Assembly (NCBI RefSeq): GCF_006483455.1
Contig: NZ_PPPU01000007.1
Coordinates: 62,001 to 126,000 of the forward strand
DNA length: 64,000 nt
Direction of reading: 5' to 3'
Source: Methylomonas koyamae
GTDB taxonomy: Bacteria > Pseudomonadota > Gammaproteobacteria > Methylococcales > Methylomonadaceae
Part shown: piece after piece, positions 37,514 to 47,420 of the stretch
Position numbering within the stretch: the first letter of the stretch is position 1
How the letters are laid out: each line of letters opens with the position of its first letter
Position numbers and translations under genes: made by a program
The notes under the pieces: generated by a model
Told to the model about the DNA's origin: nothing
The model's database searches: none
Seen by the model: only the letters and a program-made list of their open reading frames with translations

Positions 37514-38395
37514 ATGAGTCAGAAAATCACTAAAGTCGTTTTTCCAGCCGCCGGGCTTGGAACCCGTTCCTTGCCTGCCACCAAGGCCGTCGCCAAGGAA
37601 ATGCTGCCGATCGTGGATAAACCGCTGATCCAATATGCGGTTGAGGAAGCGGTCGCGGCCGGCATCGACACCATGGTGTTCGTCATCGGCCGTAACAAGG
37701 AGTCGATCGCCAACCATTTCGACAAGTCTTACGAGTTGGAAAAAGAGCTGGAGAAAAGCGGCAAGACCGGCTTGCTGAACATGTTGCGCGACTTGCTGCC
37801 GCCACACGTGTCCTGCGTGTTCGTGCGCCAGGCCGAAGCCTTGGGTCTGGGTCACGCCGTGCATTGCGCCAAACCGGTGGTCGGTAACGAGCCGTTTGCG
37901 GTGATTTTGCCGGACGATCTGATCGAAGACGGCAGCCGCGGCTGTCTGAAGCAAATGGTGGAACTGTTCGAAAAAGAGCAAAGCAGTATCCTGGGGGTAG
38001 AGCGGGTCGATCCGACCGAAACCCATAAATACGGCATCGTCGAACACAGCGAAACCTCGCCGCGGGTCGGCAAGCTCAGCTCGATTGTCGAAAAACCGAA
38101 GCCGGAAGTAGCGCCTTCCAACATCGCCGTTGTCGGCCGCTATATTCTGACCCCGGCGATCTTCGAGAAAATCGAGAGCACCGGCCGCGGCGCCGGCGGC
38201 GAAATTCAATTGACCGATGCGATCGCAGCGTTGATGAAAGACGAACAAGTCCTGTCTTACGAATTCGAAGGTAACCGTTACGACTGCGGTTCCAAATTCG
38301 GTTTCCTGTTGGCCAACGTCGAATACGGCTTGCTGCACCAGGAAATAAACCAAGAGTTCGGCCAATACCTGAAACAGCGCGCCGCTAAAATCTGA
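37514..38395 (+). CDS. galU: UTP-glucose-1-phosphate uridylyltransferase
   Basis: 293 residues, the usual GalU length. The nucleotide-binding start PAAGLGTRSLPATKAVAKEM, the EAVAAGIDTMVFVIGRNK region and the GEIQLTDAI block are all present. It makes UDP-glucose for exopolysaccharide, glycogen and UDP-galactose; galE lies 10 kb further along. It is transcribed away from tolC. A hairpin follows its stop. Confidence 0.95.
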   Translation: MSQKITKVVFPAAGLGTRSLPATKAVAKEMLPIVDKPLIQYAVEEAVAAGIDTMVFVIGRNKESIANHFDKSYELEKELEKSGKTGLLNMLRDLLPPHVSCVFVRQAEALGLGHAVHCAKPVVGNEPFAVILPDDLIEDGSRGCLKQMVELFEKEQSSILGVERVDPTETHKYGIVEHSETSPRVGKLSSIVEKPKPEVAPSNIAVVGRYILTPAIFEKIESTGRGAGGEIQLTDAIAALMKDEQVLSYEFEGNRYDCGSKFGFLLANVEYGLLHQEINQEFGQYLKQRAAKI

Positions 38396-38404
38396 TTGTG
38401 GCGT

Positions 38405-38432
38405 CCGGAACGGCTAACCGCCGCCGTTCCGG
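38405..38432. terminator. Stem-loop between convergent galU and the DMT transporter gene
   Basis: CCGGAACGG (38405-38413) pairs perfectly with CCGTTCCGG (38424-38432) around a 10-base loop. The right arm covers the last codons of the DMT transporter gene. No T-tract follows, so termination is likely but not proven. Confidence 0.45.
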
Positions 38433-39307
38433 GCTTGCCGTCGGTTTACGGTTTCGTAAATCAATAGAGCTAGCATAATCAGCGCCGTGCCGGCCAGCGT
38501 GGTCGGCGTGATCGGTTCTTGATTCACGCTGTAACCCAAAAATAACGACATGACCGGCGTCAGCAGATTCATCATCGCCACGTTGGTGGCCGGCATGTTG
38601 GTCAGCACGAAGTAATACAGCGCAAAACCCAGCGTGGTAGCGATGATCCCGAGGTAAATAATCGAATACAGCGCCTTCGGCTCGATGTTTTGCGGGAATG
38701 CCAAGCCTTCCATGCCGTACCAGGTCGCCAGGTACAGCGGCACCGCGATCGACAAGCCGCCGGTGACCAACGGCAACGCTCCAAGACCAGCATCAATTTG
38801 TTTGACCCAGACCGCGCTGGCGGCGTGGATAAAGGTGGCGATCAACACGCCGATCAGACCGGTTATTGCTTGCTCGTTCAATTCCAGCGCCGAATTGAAC
38901 ATGACCAGCAGGCCGCAAACGCCCAGGCTATAAGCGAACAGCTTGCCCCAACCCAGGCTGCGTTCTTTCAAGTAGGCAGCGGCCATGAATGCGGTCATGA
39001 ATGGGCTGAGGCCGAATATCACTGATATCCAGCCGGAGGGTACGAATCGAGCGGACCAATAGGTCACCAACATGCTGCCGTAGAGTTGTACCGCCACGGC
39101 GAAGTAGCTGGTCAAGGCCGGCCGGCGCAGCGGTATCCGGCGACGCGCCACCAAGCACAGCAATAACAGGCAACTCAGGCCGATGCTCATCCGCGCCGTG
39201 GCCGCGAATACGAAGCCGGCGCCTACGCTGCTCCATTGGATGGCCAGCGGCGTAGTGGTCCAGATCAACACCACGCCGATATAGGCCAGACCGAGGCGGA
39301 TATTCAA
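38414..39307 (-). CDS. EamA/DMT-superfamily transporter
   Basis: 297 residues with ten predicted membrane segments forming two EamA repeats, the second beginning near residue 145 (EQAITGLIGVLIATFIHAAS). DMT proteins export amino acids, nucleosides or metabolites; no specific cargo is recognisable. It lies 1 bp beyond the acs stop on the same strand, so it is probably read through from acs. Confidence 0.85.
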   Translation of the reverse strand: MNIRLGLAYIGVVLIWTTTPLAIQWSSVGAGFVFAATARMSIGLSCLLLLCLVARRRIPLRRPALTSYFAVAVQLYGSMLVTYWSARFVPSGWISVIFGLSPFMTAFMAAAYLKERSLGWGKLFAYSLGVCGLLVMFNSALELNEQAITGLIGVLIATFIHAASAVWVKQIDAGLGALPLVTGGLSIAVPLYLATWYGMEGLAFPQNIEPKALYSIIYLGIIATTLGFALYYFVLTNMPATNVAMMNLLTPVMSLFLGYSVNQEPITPTTLAGTALIMLALLIYETVNRRQARNGGG

Positions 39308-39308
39308 C

Positions 39309-41249
39309 TTAAGGCAGTTTCAAGCGGTTGGCGATCAATTGCTCGACCACCGACGGATCGGCCAGGGTCGAGGTGTCGCCCAAATCGTGAAATTCGTTGG
39401 CGGCAATCTTGCGCAAAATCCGGCGCATGATTTTACCGGAGCGAGTCTTCGGCAGGCTGGGCGCCCACTGAATCAGATCGGGCAGGGCGATGGCACTGAT
39501 TTCCTCTCTGACCAAATCTTTCAACTCGCCTTTCAGGCTGCTGCTGCCTTCGACGCCGACGTTTAACGTGACATAGGCATAGATGCCCTGGCCTTTGATC
39601 GGATGCGGAAAGCCGACCACGGCCGCTTCGGCCACCAGATCGTGCAGCACCAGGGCGCTTTCGATTTCGGCAGTTCCCAAGCGGTGGCCGCATACGTTCA
39701 ACACGTCGTCGATGCGACCGGTGATCCAGTAGTAGCCATCCTGGTCGCGGCGGGCGCCGTCGCCGGCAAAATAATAGCCGGGGAATTTGCTGAAGTAGGT
39801 ATCGACGAAACGTTGGTGATCGCCATAGACCGTCCGCGCCTGGCCCGGCCAGGGCTGAGTCAACACCAGAATGCCTTCGGCTTCTCCTTCCAGTTCATGA
39901 CCGTCCTGGTCGAGAATGGCCGGCTGTACGCCGAAAAATGGCAAAGTGGCCGAGCCCGGCTTCAAGGTTGTGGCGCCGGGCAGCGGCGTGATCAGGATGC
40001 CGCCGGTTTCGGTTTGCCACCAAGTATCAACCAACGGACAGCGCTTGTTGCCGACTACGTGGTAATACCATTCCCAGGCTTCCGGGTTGATCGGCTCCCC
40101 GACGCTGCCCAGAATACGCAACGAAGTGCGTTGGGTACGGTTGACGAATTCGTCGCCCTGCGCCATCAGCGCGCGGATCGCGGTCGGTGCAGTGTAAAAA
40201 ATATTGACCTGATGTTTGTCGATGACTTGCCAGAACCGGTCCGGATGAGGATGGGTCGGTACGCCTTCAAACATCAGTGTGGTGGCGCCGTTGCACAACG
40301 GCCCGTATAGCACGTAGGAATGGCCGGTGATCCAGCCGATATCGGCGGTACACCAATAGATTTCGCCTTCCTGGTAATCGAACACGTATTTGTGGGTCAT
40401 TGCCGCATACAGCAAGTAACCGCCGGTACTGTGCAACACGCCCTTCGGTTGGCCGGTCGAGCCGGAAGTGTACAAAATGAACAAGGGGTCTTCCGCGTCC
40501 ATCATTTCCGCCGGGCAAGTGGCAGCAGCAGTTGCCATTTCGGTGTGGTAACAGATATCGCGCCGATCGTGCCAGGGAATGTCGTGGCCGGTATGTTTGA
40601 TGACGATGACTTTACTCAAATTCGGGCACTGATCCGCAGCTTTGTCGACATTCAGCTTGGAATGGACGATTTTGCCGCCGCGGAAACTTTCGTCAGCGCA
40701 GATCAGTATCCGGCAATCGGCGTCGATCACCCGATCGCGCAAGGCATCGGCCGAAAAGCCGCCGAAGACGATGGAATGGACCGCGCCGATCCTGGCACAG
40801 GCCAGAATCACCACCGCCGCTTCGGCGATCATCGGCAAGTAGATGCAGACTCGGTCGCCCTTGCCGACGCCGTGATTTTTCAGGACATTGGCGAATTTAC
40901 AGACCTGTTCGTACAGCTCTCGATAAGTCAGCGTGCGGCTGTCGGCCGGATCGTCGCCTTCCCAAATAATCGCGACCTGATCGGCGCGGTGCGGCAAATG
41001 GCGGTCCAGACAGTTGACGGTGACATTCAATTTGCCGCCGACGAACCATGCAATCTCGCCTTTGGGGTAGTCGTATTGCAGCACTGTGTGCCAAGGTGTT
41101 TGCCAGTCCAGAAACCGCTCGGCTTGTTCTGCCCAAAAAACCTCCGGTTGTTCGACCGATTGCCGATATAGCTGTTGGTATGCCGCTGCATCGATATGCG
41201 CGTTGGCCGCGACTTCGGGGGGTACCGGATAGGTTTTTTGATCTGACAT
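39309..41249 (-). CDS. acs: Acetyl-CoA synthetase
   Basis: 646 residues (E. coli Acs 652). AMP-forming acyl-CoA synthetase motifs are complete: [46 protein letters not shown] and the acetylation-site lysine in [15 protein letters not shown]. It activates acetate to acetyl-CoA. AAGGAG lies at a good distance from the ATG. The stop of gluQRS is upstream by 15 bp in the same orientation's reverse order (dksA, gluQRS, acs, DMT), suggesting a long leftward run. Confidence 0.95.
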   Translation of the reverse strand: MSDQKTYPVPPEVAANAHIDAAAYQQLYRQSVEQPEVFWAEQAERFLDWQTPWHTVLQYDYPKGEIAWFVGGKLNVTVNCLDRHLPHRADQVAIIWEGDDPADSRTLTYRELYEQVCKFANVLKNHGVGKGDRVCIYLPMIAEAAVVILACARIGAVHSIVFGGFSADALRDRVIDADCRILICADESFRGGKIVHSKLNVDKAADQCPNLSKVIVIKHTGHDIPWHDRRDICYHTEMATAAATCPAEMMDAEDPLFILYTSGSTGQPKGVLHSTGGYLLYAAMTHKYVFDYQEGEIYWCTADIGWITGHSYVLYGPLCNGATTLMFEGVPTHPHPDRFWQVIDKHQVNIFYTAPTAIRALMAQGDEFVNRTQRTSLRILGSVGEPINPEAWEWYYHVVGNKRCPLVDTWWQTETGGILITPLPGATTLKPGSATLPFFGVQPAILDQDGHELEGEAEGILVLTQPWPGQARTVYGDHQRFVDTYFSKFPGYYFAGDGARRDQDGYYWITGRIDDVLNVCGHRLGTAEIESALVLHDLVAEAAVVGFPHPIKGQGIYAYVTLNVGVEGSSSLKGELKDLVREEISAIALPDLIQWAPSLPKTRSGKIMRRILRKIAANEFHDLGDTSTLADPSVVEQLIANRLKLP

Positions 41250-41264
41250 GTTTTACTCCTTGTG

Positions 41265-42224
41265 CTAAGTCTGGTTACTGGGCGGCGAGTCCAGGCTGAC
41301 GCTGCGGACGCCGCGTAAAGGCTCCGGCGACCAGTGAGCAACGGCCCAGTCTAATATTGCCGGAATTTCGGCCTGTTTCAGCGTTGGCGGCGGATTTTGG
41401 CCGAGTAAGCTTAACAGCATGAACAAGGTTTGGCGCGGCGATGTTGCGGTCACTGCTTCGGCTCGGGTTTGTTTGCTGAGTTTTTGCCCGGCACGATCGA
41501 CGATGACCGGCACATGCAGGTAGTTCGGTTCCGGGAAGCCGAGCAGTTTTTGCAAGTATATTTGTTTCGGTGTGGACTCGAGTAAGTCGCAGCCGCGGAC
41601 GATGTGCGTGATAGCTTGGCGCTGGTCGTCCACCACGACAGCCAACTGGTAGGCGACGATGCCGTCCTTGCGCAGCACGACAAAGTCGCCGTGTTGCTCA
41701 GCGATATTCTCGCGGATAGCGCCTTGCAAACCGTCGCAAAATTCGACGCATACCGGCATTGCTTTGACTCGCAATGCTGCCGGATGATCGGCTTGCTGCG
41801 GCCTTAACCGACAGTGGCCGGGGTAAATCGGCCCGGCCGCGGCTAACGAACTCCGGCTACAACTACAGGGATACAAAGAATCTTGCTGCCGCAATTCGGC
41901 CAGCGCTTGTTGGTATTGGCTTAAATGCCGGCTTTGATAATCGGCCTCTTTGTCCCAATGCAGCCCGAATGCCGCCAGACAATCTAAAATCCGCTCCGCC
42001 GCGCCGGGCATGTTGCGCGGAGTGTCGGCGTCGTCGATACGCAGCAGCCATAAGCCGTTTTGGTGGCGGGCATCGAGATAGCTGGCCAGCGCGGTGTAAA
42101 GGGAGCCAAGATGAAGCGGGCCGGTAGGCGAGGGCGCAAACCGGCCGATATAGGGGTGAGGTGGGGCTGGTTCTAGCCTAATTGCTTTTCCCTGATTTCG
42201 TCCAGTGTCTTGCAATCGATGCAC
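41265..42224 (-). CDS. gluQ: Glutamyl-queuosine tRNA(Asp) synthetase
   Basis: About 319 residues from the ATG at 42224. It is a truncated glutamyl-tRNA synthetase without the anticodon-binding domain: HIGH-type [15 protein letters not shown], zinc-site-like CSCS/CRL region (PCSCSRSSL) and KLSKQ replacing KMSKS. GluQRS charges queuosine in tRNA-Asp with glutamate. The start overlaps dksA by 52 bp. No better ATG or GTG exists before the conserved YIGRFAPSP, so the exact start is uncertain. Linkage to dksA is typical of gammaproteobacteria. Confidence 0.92.
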   Translation of the reverse strand: MHRLQDTGRNQGKAIRLEPAPPHPYIGRFAPSPTGPLHLGSLYTALASYLDARHQNGLWLLRIDDADTPRNMPGAAERILDCLAAFGLHWDKEADYQSRHLSQYQQALAELRQQDSLYPCSCSRSSLAAAGPIYPGHCRLRPQQADHPAALRVKAMPVCVEFCDGLQGAIRENIAEQHGDFVVLRKDGIVAYQLAVVVDDQRQAITHIVRGCDLLESTPKQIYLQKLLGFPEPNYLHVPVIVDRAGQKLSKQTRAEAVTATSPRQTLFMLLSLLGQNPPPTLKQAEIPAILDWAVAHWSPEPLRGVRSVSLDSPPSNQT

Positions 42225-42604
42225 AAGGTTGCGGTCGGTCTGGCTTCCAGGCGGCGGATGCCGATTTCGATACCGCAGGTTTCGCAGTAGCCGTAATTGC
42301 CGGACTCGATTTCTTTCAGCGCTTCATCGATTTTTTTGATTAATTTGCGCTCGCGGTCGCGGGTGCGCAGTTCAAGACTGAATTCGGATTCTTGCGTGGC
42401 GCGATCGTTAGGATCCGGAAAGTTTGCCGCTTCGTCCTGCATGTGGTGAACCGTCCGGTCCACCTCTATCATCAGTTCGGATTTCCATTTGTTCAAGATG
42501 GCGGAAAAGTGTTTTAACTGCGCTTCGTTCATGTACTCTTCGCCTTCTTTTTCCTCATAAGGCTTAAAAGTAAATTCCGCTGCTGCAGGGTTAGAATTGT
42601 TCAT
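42173..42604 (-). CDS. dksA: RNA polymerase-binding regulator DksA
   Basis: 143 residues. A coiled-coil with the tip motif [11 protein letters not shown] (64-74) is followed by a four-cysteine zinc finger (Cys107, 110, 128, 131). DksA enters the RNA polymerase secondary channel and works with ppGpp in the stringent response. CAGGAG lies upstream of the ATG. The 3' end overlaps gluQRS. Confidence 0.96.
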   Translation of the reverse strand: MNNSNPAAAEFTFKPYEEKEGEEYMNEAQLKHFSAILNKWKSELMIEVDRTVHHMQDEAANFPDPNDRATQESEFSLELRTRDRERKLIKKIDEALKEIESGNYGYCETCGIEIGIRRLEARPTATLCIDCKTLDEIREKQLG

Positions 42605-42714
42605 CCAATGACTCCTGGCGGTCTAAAAAATCGGGGCTTTTTATCAGAATAGCCGGGGGCAAGCAAGAAGTTTGTTATCATGCCAAAGCTTTACCTCTAC
42701 CCGGATACTGGATT

Positions 42715-43878
42715 ATGAAACAGCACGTCGCCGACAGGATGCGCGGTATCAGTTCGTTTTATGTGATGGAATTATTACAGCGCGCCAAGGAACTGGAGCG
42801 GCAGGGCCGGGATATCATTCACATGGAAATCGGCGAACCGGATTTTGCCAGCCCGCCGTTGGTGCTGGAGGCCGGTAACCGTTTTCTGAGCAAAGGCGAA
42901 GTCAAATACACCGCTGCAGCCGGCTTGCCCGAATTGCGCGCTGCAGTGGCCGATTTTTACCGTACCCAGTACGGCGTCGATCTGGACCCGCGCCGGGTAT
43001 TCATAACGCCTGGCGCGTCCGGCGCTTTCCTGTTGGCATTTGCCACCAGCCTGAATCCTGGCGATAAACTGCTGATGGCCGATCCCTGTTATCCGTGCAA
43101 CGATAATTTTGTCAGGCTGTTCGACGCAAGCACGCATTTCGTGCCGGTCGGAGCCGAAACCGGCTACCAGTTGAACGCTGAGCTGATTCAGCGCCACTGG
43201 CAGCCGCAATGCAAAGGTGCACTGATTGCCTCGCCGTCCAATCCTACCGGCACCCTGATCAGCCATGCCGATTTGCAAGCTGCGGTGGCGGAAGTCAGGG
43301 CGTTGGACGGATGTTTTTATTCCGATGAGATTTATCATGGCTTGGTATATGACGCTGCCGCTGAAACCGCCTTGCGGTTTAGCGACGAAGTCTTTGTCAT
43401 CAACAGTTTTTCCAAGTTTTTCGGGATGACCGGCTGGCGGGTGGGCTGGCTGATAGTGCCGGAGAATTTCATCGACGCGGTGGAAAAGTTGGCGCAAAAT
43501 ATTTTTATCGCCACGCCGACTCACTCGCAATATGCGGCGCTGGCGTCCTTCAGCCCGGAGAACATGGACGAATTGCGCCGACGGCGCGACGAGTTTGCGG
43601 CGCGGCGCGACTTTCTTTACGATAACCTGCTGAGTTTGGGGTTTAAAATTGCCTGTAAGCCGCAAGGGGCTTTTTACATTTACGCCGATTGCAGCGAGTT
43701 TTGCAGCGACAGTTTCGATTTTGCCAGAGGTCTATTGGAAACCGAGGGCGTAGCCGTAACCCCCGGCAAAGATTTCGGCGAACATCTGGCCAATCGCCAT
43801 ATTCGGTTTGCATATACCGCCTCAATCGATAGAATGGCCGCCGCTCTCACCAGACTGGAACGATTCATATGCCGATAA
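42715..43878 (+). CDS. PLP-dependent aminotransferase (class I/II)
   Basis: 387 residues of fold-type I. Features are EIGEPDFASP, YTAAAGLPELRAA, SPSNPTGT, the YSDEIYHGL segment and the Schiff-base Lys234 in NSFSKFFGMTGWRVGW. The sequence groups with AspC/AlaT-like enzymes that use 2-oxoacids; the amino donor is not clear. The rhodanese gene overlaps its end by 10 bp and a DUF3581 gene follows, making a three-gene unit. Confidence 0.9.
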   Translation: MKQHVADRMRGISSFYVMELLQRAKELERQGRDIIHMEIGEPDFASPPLVLEAGNRFLSKGEVKYTAAAGLPELRAAVADFYRTQYGVDLDPRRVFITPGASGAFLLAFATSLNPGDKLLMADPCYPCNDNFVRLFDASTHFVPVGAETGYQLNAELIQRHWQPQCKGALIASPSNPTGTLISHADLQAAVAEVRALDGCFYSDEIYHGLVYDAAAETALRFSDEVFVINSFSKFFGMTGWRVGWLIVPENFIDAVEKLAQNIFIATPTHSQYAALASFSPENMDELRRRRDEFAARRDFLYDNLLSLGFKIACKPQGAFYIYADCSEFCSDSFDFARGLLETEGVAVTPGKDFGEHLANRHIRFAYTASIDRMAAALTRLERFICR

Positions 43879-44192
43879 GCCAATATACGCCCGAACAACT
43901 TCGCCAGCGTTTGCAGGAAGAAGCGCCGCCGCTGTTGCTCGACGTGCGCGAGCCGCACGAGTTTGCCTATGCCAAAATTGCCGGTAGCGTATTGATTCCA
44001 TTGCAGCAAATCCCGCAACGGCTGGACGAGATACCGACCGACCGGGATATCGTGGCAATTTGCCACCATGGCATGCGTAGCCAACAAGCGTGTAATTATC
44101 TGCAACATGCCGGCTTTGAACGTTTGATCAATTTACGCGGCGGTATCGATGCTTGGTCGCTAGTCTGCGACTCTTCGGTTCCTCGTTATTAA
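43869..44192 (+). CDS. Rhodanese-domain protein
   Basis: 107 residues, a single rhodanese domain of GlpE size. Active-site Cys65 lies in the loop CHHGMRS, and LLLDVREPHEF (22-32) is the family's N-terminal block. It could carry sulfane sulfur. The start codon lies inside the aminotransferase gene. Confidence 0.9.
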   Translation: MPISQYTPEQLRQRLQEEAPPLLLDVREPHEFAYAKIAGSVLIPLQQIPQRLDEIPTDRDIVAICHHGMRSQQACNYLQHAGFERLINLRGGIDAWSLVCDSSVPRY

Positions 44193-44206
44193 TAAATAAT
44201 AAATCT

Positions 44207-44935
44207 ATGTTTTTAAAAGAATTCTATGCAATTCAGGATGGCTGTGTCGCGATTAGCGCTGCCCAAGCCAGTATGTTCGCCAAAGAAGTCGCGCACGACT
44301 TCAATCCGCTGCACGATGAAGACGCCAAGCGTTTTTGCGTACCGGGCGATTTGCTGTTTTCCCTGGTGTTGGAAAAATACGGTTTGAGCAGCAATATGCA
44401 TTTCACGTTTTCCGGAATGGTCGGCCACGGGGTGCTGCTTAACTTTCCCGACACCGATGCGGAACAGATCGATGTTACCGATAATCAGGGTAAAACTTAC
44501 CTGCAAATCCAGCGTTCCGGCAGCCTGACCCGCGATCCGGAGCTAATTGAAACTCTGATTCGGGATTATGTGGCGTTTTCCGGGCAGAACTTCCCGTACG
44601 TGTTGGTGCCGTTATTGGCCAAGGAACAAGTGATGTTCAACATAGACCGGCCGTTGGTCATATACGAGAGCATGACCTTGAATTTAAGCCGGCTGGATTT
44701 TGCCAAGCCCAAGCTGGAAATGCTGGAGCCGACAATGGAAGTCAACGGTAAGCGGGCTACCGCTTACTTGCATTTTCAAATCCAAGCGAATGGCGAAGTG
44801 GTTGGTTCCGGATTCAAGAAGCTGGCAGTCAGCGGCCTGCGCGATTACGAAGCCGAACCGATGCAAGCCTTCGTCGACGACTATCTGGCCCGTAAACACG
44901 GCTATCTAGGCGAATTGGCCACGGCGAACGCTTAA
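44207..44935 (+). CDS. DUF3581 family protein
   Basis: 242 residues, soluble, with the MaoC/hotdog-like N-terminal signature HDFNPLHDEDAKRF and FTFSGMVGHGVLLNFP. I recognise it as the DUF3581 family of gammaproteobacteria, whose role is unknown. The ATG at 44207 is preferred to an upstream frame from 44153 that overlaps the rhodanese gene. The 14 bp spacer to the rhodanese stop is AT-rich with no clear Shine-Dalgarno. Confidence 0.8.
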   Translation: MFLKEFYAIQDGCVAISAAQASMFAKEVAHDFNPLHDEDAKRFCVPGDLLFSLVLEKYGLSSNMHFTFSGMVGHGVLLNFPDTDAEQIDVTDNQGKTYLQIQRSGSLTRDPELIETLIRDYVAFSGQNFPYVLVPLLAKEQVMFNIDRPLVIYESMTLNLSRLDFAKPKLEMLEPTMEVNGKRATAYLHFQIQANGEVVGSGFKKLAVSGLRDYEAEPMQAFVDDYLARKHGYLGELATANA

Positions 44936-44943
44936 GCTGGGCT

Positions 44944-44984
44944 GTGGCGAGCCGGATTGCGGATATTCCGGTTCGGCTTCGCCA
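44944..44984. terminator. Imperfect stem-loop between convergent genes
   Basis: GTGGCGAGCCGGA on the left is largely complementary to TCCGGTTCGGCTTCGCCA on the right, ending next to the moeA stop. It probably serves as a terminator for DUF3581 and moeA in both directions. The T-tract is poor. Confidence 0.45.
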
Positions 44985-46229
44985 TCACAAATCGAGCGAG
45001 AACGGTTCCACCAACACCCAATCGCCGCGTTTAACGCCATCGCATTCGGCGGACAGCACGATAAAACAGTTGGCCACGCTGGCCACCTTAAGTTGATGCG
45101 AGTCTTGGGTGCCGGCGGCCGTCACCGCGAATTCGCCGTTGTCCAATTGCCGCAGCACGCCGCGTTGGTATTCGCTGCGGCCCGGCACTTTTCGCAGATC
45201 GCTGTCGCTACGGGCGCTTATCTGCAGCGTCTTGGCGGGGCTGGCGCCGAGAAGCCGATCAAGACCGGGTTTTACGAATTTGTTATAAGTGACCAGCACC
45301 GCTATCGGATTGCCGGGCAGACCGAAAAACCAGCAATCTCTTATCTTGCCGAATGCCAAGGGCTTGCCGGGTTTGATCGCGAGTTTCCAAAAATGCACTT
45401 GCCCGCATTTCTCCAGAATCTGTTTGACGTAGTCGGCGTCGCCTACCGACGCGCCGCCGGTCGAAATCAGCGCGTCGTGTTGCGCCGCCGCTTGAACCAG
45501 CATGGCTTCCAAGGCGACCGGATCGTCTTTTACCACCCCCAAATCGTTCGCAATGAAGTTTGGGTCTTCGAGCAAGGCCGCCAGCAAATAGCGGTTACTA
45601 TCGTAGATTTGGCCGATAGCCAATGCAGAACCGAGCGGCGCCAGCTCGTCGCCGGTGGAAAAATAACCGATTCGCAAACGGCTTTTGACTTCGACGGTAC
45701 TGATGCCAGCCGCCGCCAGCAAACTAATGTCGCGCGGACTGAGCTTTTTCGGCGCCGCGATCAGCCTCTCTTGACGCTTAAAATCGCTGCCGGCTGATCG
45801 AATGTTTTTTTGAAACAAACACGGCGCGGGCAAGTAGACGCGGTCCGCTTCGACACGCGTTTGTTCTTGGGCCACGACGCTGTCGGCCGTTTCCGGCACC
45901 ACCGCGCCGGTAAATATGCGCACGCACTCGCCATGAGCCAGCGAACCCGTAAAAGGTTTGCCGGCCCAGGCAGTGCCGACTACGCGCAGGCTGAATTCGG
46001 CGTCTCCGCAGAGTCCGGCGGCGGCAAAGGCGTAGCCGTCCATCGCCGCATTCGGCTGCGGCGGCATGTCGATTGAAGCGAACACGTCCGTGGCCAGGAT
46101 TCGGCCCAATGCGCTACTCAACTCGACCGACTCTATGGTGGCAATCGGGGCAAGGGTTTGTTGAATCCGCGACAGCGCTTGCTCGGCGGACAGAAGGGTG
46201 TTTTGTGGGGGGAAGCAGATATCGTTCAC
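44985..46229 (-). CDS. moeA: Molybdopterin molybdenumtransferase MoeA
   Basis: 414 residues from the GTG at 46229 (E. coli MoeA 411). Typical blocks are PQPNAAMDGYAF, RIFTGAVVPETADSVV, the STGDEL and GGASVGDADYV motifs and the C-terminal LPGNPIAVLVTY. It inserts molybdate into adenylated molybdopterin. The GTG start overlaps the mobB stop as GTGA, which settles the start; longer frames run into mobB. Confidence 0.94.
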   Translation of the reverse strand: MNDICFPPQNTLLSAEQALSRIQQTLAPIATIESVELSSALGRILATDVFASIDMPPQPNAAMDGYAFAAAGLCGDAEFSLRVVGTAWAGKPFTGSLAHGECVRIFTGAVVPETADSVVAQEQTRVEADRVYLPAPCLFQKNIRSAGSDFKRQERLIAAPKKLSPRDISLLAAAGISTVEVKSRLRIGYFSTGDELAPLGSALAIGQIYDSNRYLLAALLEDPNFIANDLGVVKDDPVALEAMLVQAAAQHDALISTGGASVGDADYVKQILEKCGQVHFWKLAIKPGKPLAFGKIRDCWFFGLPGNPIAVLVTYNKFVKPGLDRLLGASPAKTLQISARSDSDLRKVPGRSEYQRGVLRQLDNGEFAVTAAGTQDSHQLKVASVANCFIVLSAECDGVKRGDWVLVEPFSLDL

Positions 46230-46750
46230 TGAGAGCGGCTCAAAAATTGGTACAGAATAAAGTCGGCGATGGAATCGGTGTCGTTCAGATCCAACCAAGG
46301 GCAATCCGGTGGCGTCGCTAGCGGCGAGTCGCTGGCTACGGCGATGATCCAAGGGTCGCTCGGTTGGAGTAAGGGTTTGCCCAGGGTTGGCCGGTGCAGT
46401 TCAATTTTTGGAAACGCCTCGTGTCGGAATCCCTCGACCAAAATCAGATCCAGCTCGACACCCGATAATGAGGCCAGTTGATCAGTCAGCTTTACCTCAT
46501 CTTGCGGGAGTTCCTCGACGATGGCTCGGCGGTATTTCGAAACTAGCAGCACCGGATTTGCGCCGGATTTGCGCAGCTCGTAGCTATCTTTACCGGGTTT
46601 GTCGATTTCGAAATCATGGTGGCTGTGTTTGATTAGGCCGATTTGTAGCGACTTTGCCTTCAGCAACGGAATCAATTTGGTCAACAGCGTGGTTTTGCCG
46701 GTGCCACTGTAGGCCGCAAAGCCCAAAACCGGGGGTGCACAATGGGTCAT
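46226..46750 (-). CDS. mobB: Molybdopterin-guanine dinucleotide biosynthesis protein MobB
   Basis: 174 residues. P-loop GYSGTGKTT-like sequence AAYSGTGKTTLLTKL at about 12-26, IKHSHHDFEID and the LILVEGFRHE block are MobB features. It is a GTP-binding helper of MobA in making the bis-MGD cofactor. It forms a two-gene operon with moeA. Confidence 0.92.
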   Translation of the reverse strand: MTHCAPPVLGFAAYSGTGKTTLLTKLIPLLKAKSLQIGLIKHSHHDFEIDKPGKDSYELRKSGANPVLLVSKYRRAIVEELPQDEVKLTDQLASLSGVELDLILVEGFRHEAFPKIELHRPTLGKPLLQPSDPWIIAVASDSPLATPPDCPWLDLNDTDSIADFILYQFLSRSQ

Positions 46751-46828
46751 TAGAAAAAACGTCGTTAATCCAAGCCGAGGTATTCTAAGTTATTATGCAA
46801 ACCGGTGTTAAGAAAGGGCCCGTCGAGA

Positions 46829-47317
46829 ATGGTAAGGATCGGAATAGTTTTGGTGCTGATAATTGGCGTTTTAGCCTATCGCTGGTACATCACAACGCCG
46901 TCGCAGGCAGCCAGGCGTCAATTCCGTCGTATTCTTTGGGTTTCGGCGGTTTGCATAGTGGCTGTGCTGTTGTTGACTGGAAGGTTGAACGGTTTGGTGG
47001 CTCTGATAGGCGTACTGTTGGCGTTTATGGTCAGAGCAATTCCGTTCATCCTAAATTATGCGCCGCAGTTGCACAGAGTCTGGCGGCTGTTCCAGGATAG
47101 GTCGGATGTCGGCCAAGACCATTCGCGGCCTAAGTCCGCAACGGATATGACCCGGGAGCAGGCGTTGCAAATTCTCGGTTTGCAGCCCGACGCCACCGAG
47201 GCCGAAATTGTCAACGCTCATCGCATTTTGATATCCCGCATGCATCCCGATCGGGGCGGATCGGATTATTTGGCCGCACAAATCAACCAGGCCAAGAAAA
47301 CGCTGTTGGGCCGGTAA
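46829..47317 (+). CDS. J-domain membrane protein
   Basis: 162 residues. Two to three membrane segments ([49 protein letters not shown]) precede a short C-terminal J-domain with HPD at 139-141 (RMHPDRGG). This is the layout of TIM14/Pam18-like DnaJ proteins, which recruit Hsp70 to the membrane. The ATG at 46829 is chosen over 46805 because it gives a compact first helix. Confidence 0.85.
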   Translation: MVRIGIVLVLIIGVLAYRWYITTPSQAARRQFRRILWVSAVCIVAVLLLTGRLNGLVALIGVLLAFMVRAIPFILNYAPQLHRVWRLFQDRSDVGQDHSRPKSATDMTREQALQILGLQPDATEAEIVNAHRILISRMHPDRGGSDYLAAQINQAKKTLLGR

Positions 47318-47420
47318 CGGCAAGTCGACGATAGTCCGTGCGGCGGTCATTTCGAGGCAATTGCCATTGCTGTCGCGGCGTACATTTTTTACGAAAACTG
47401 CTAGTCTTAAGCGCTTGAAA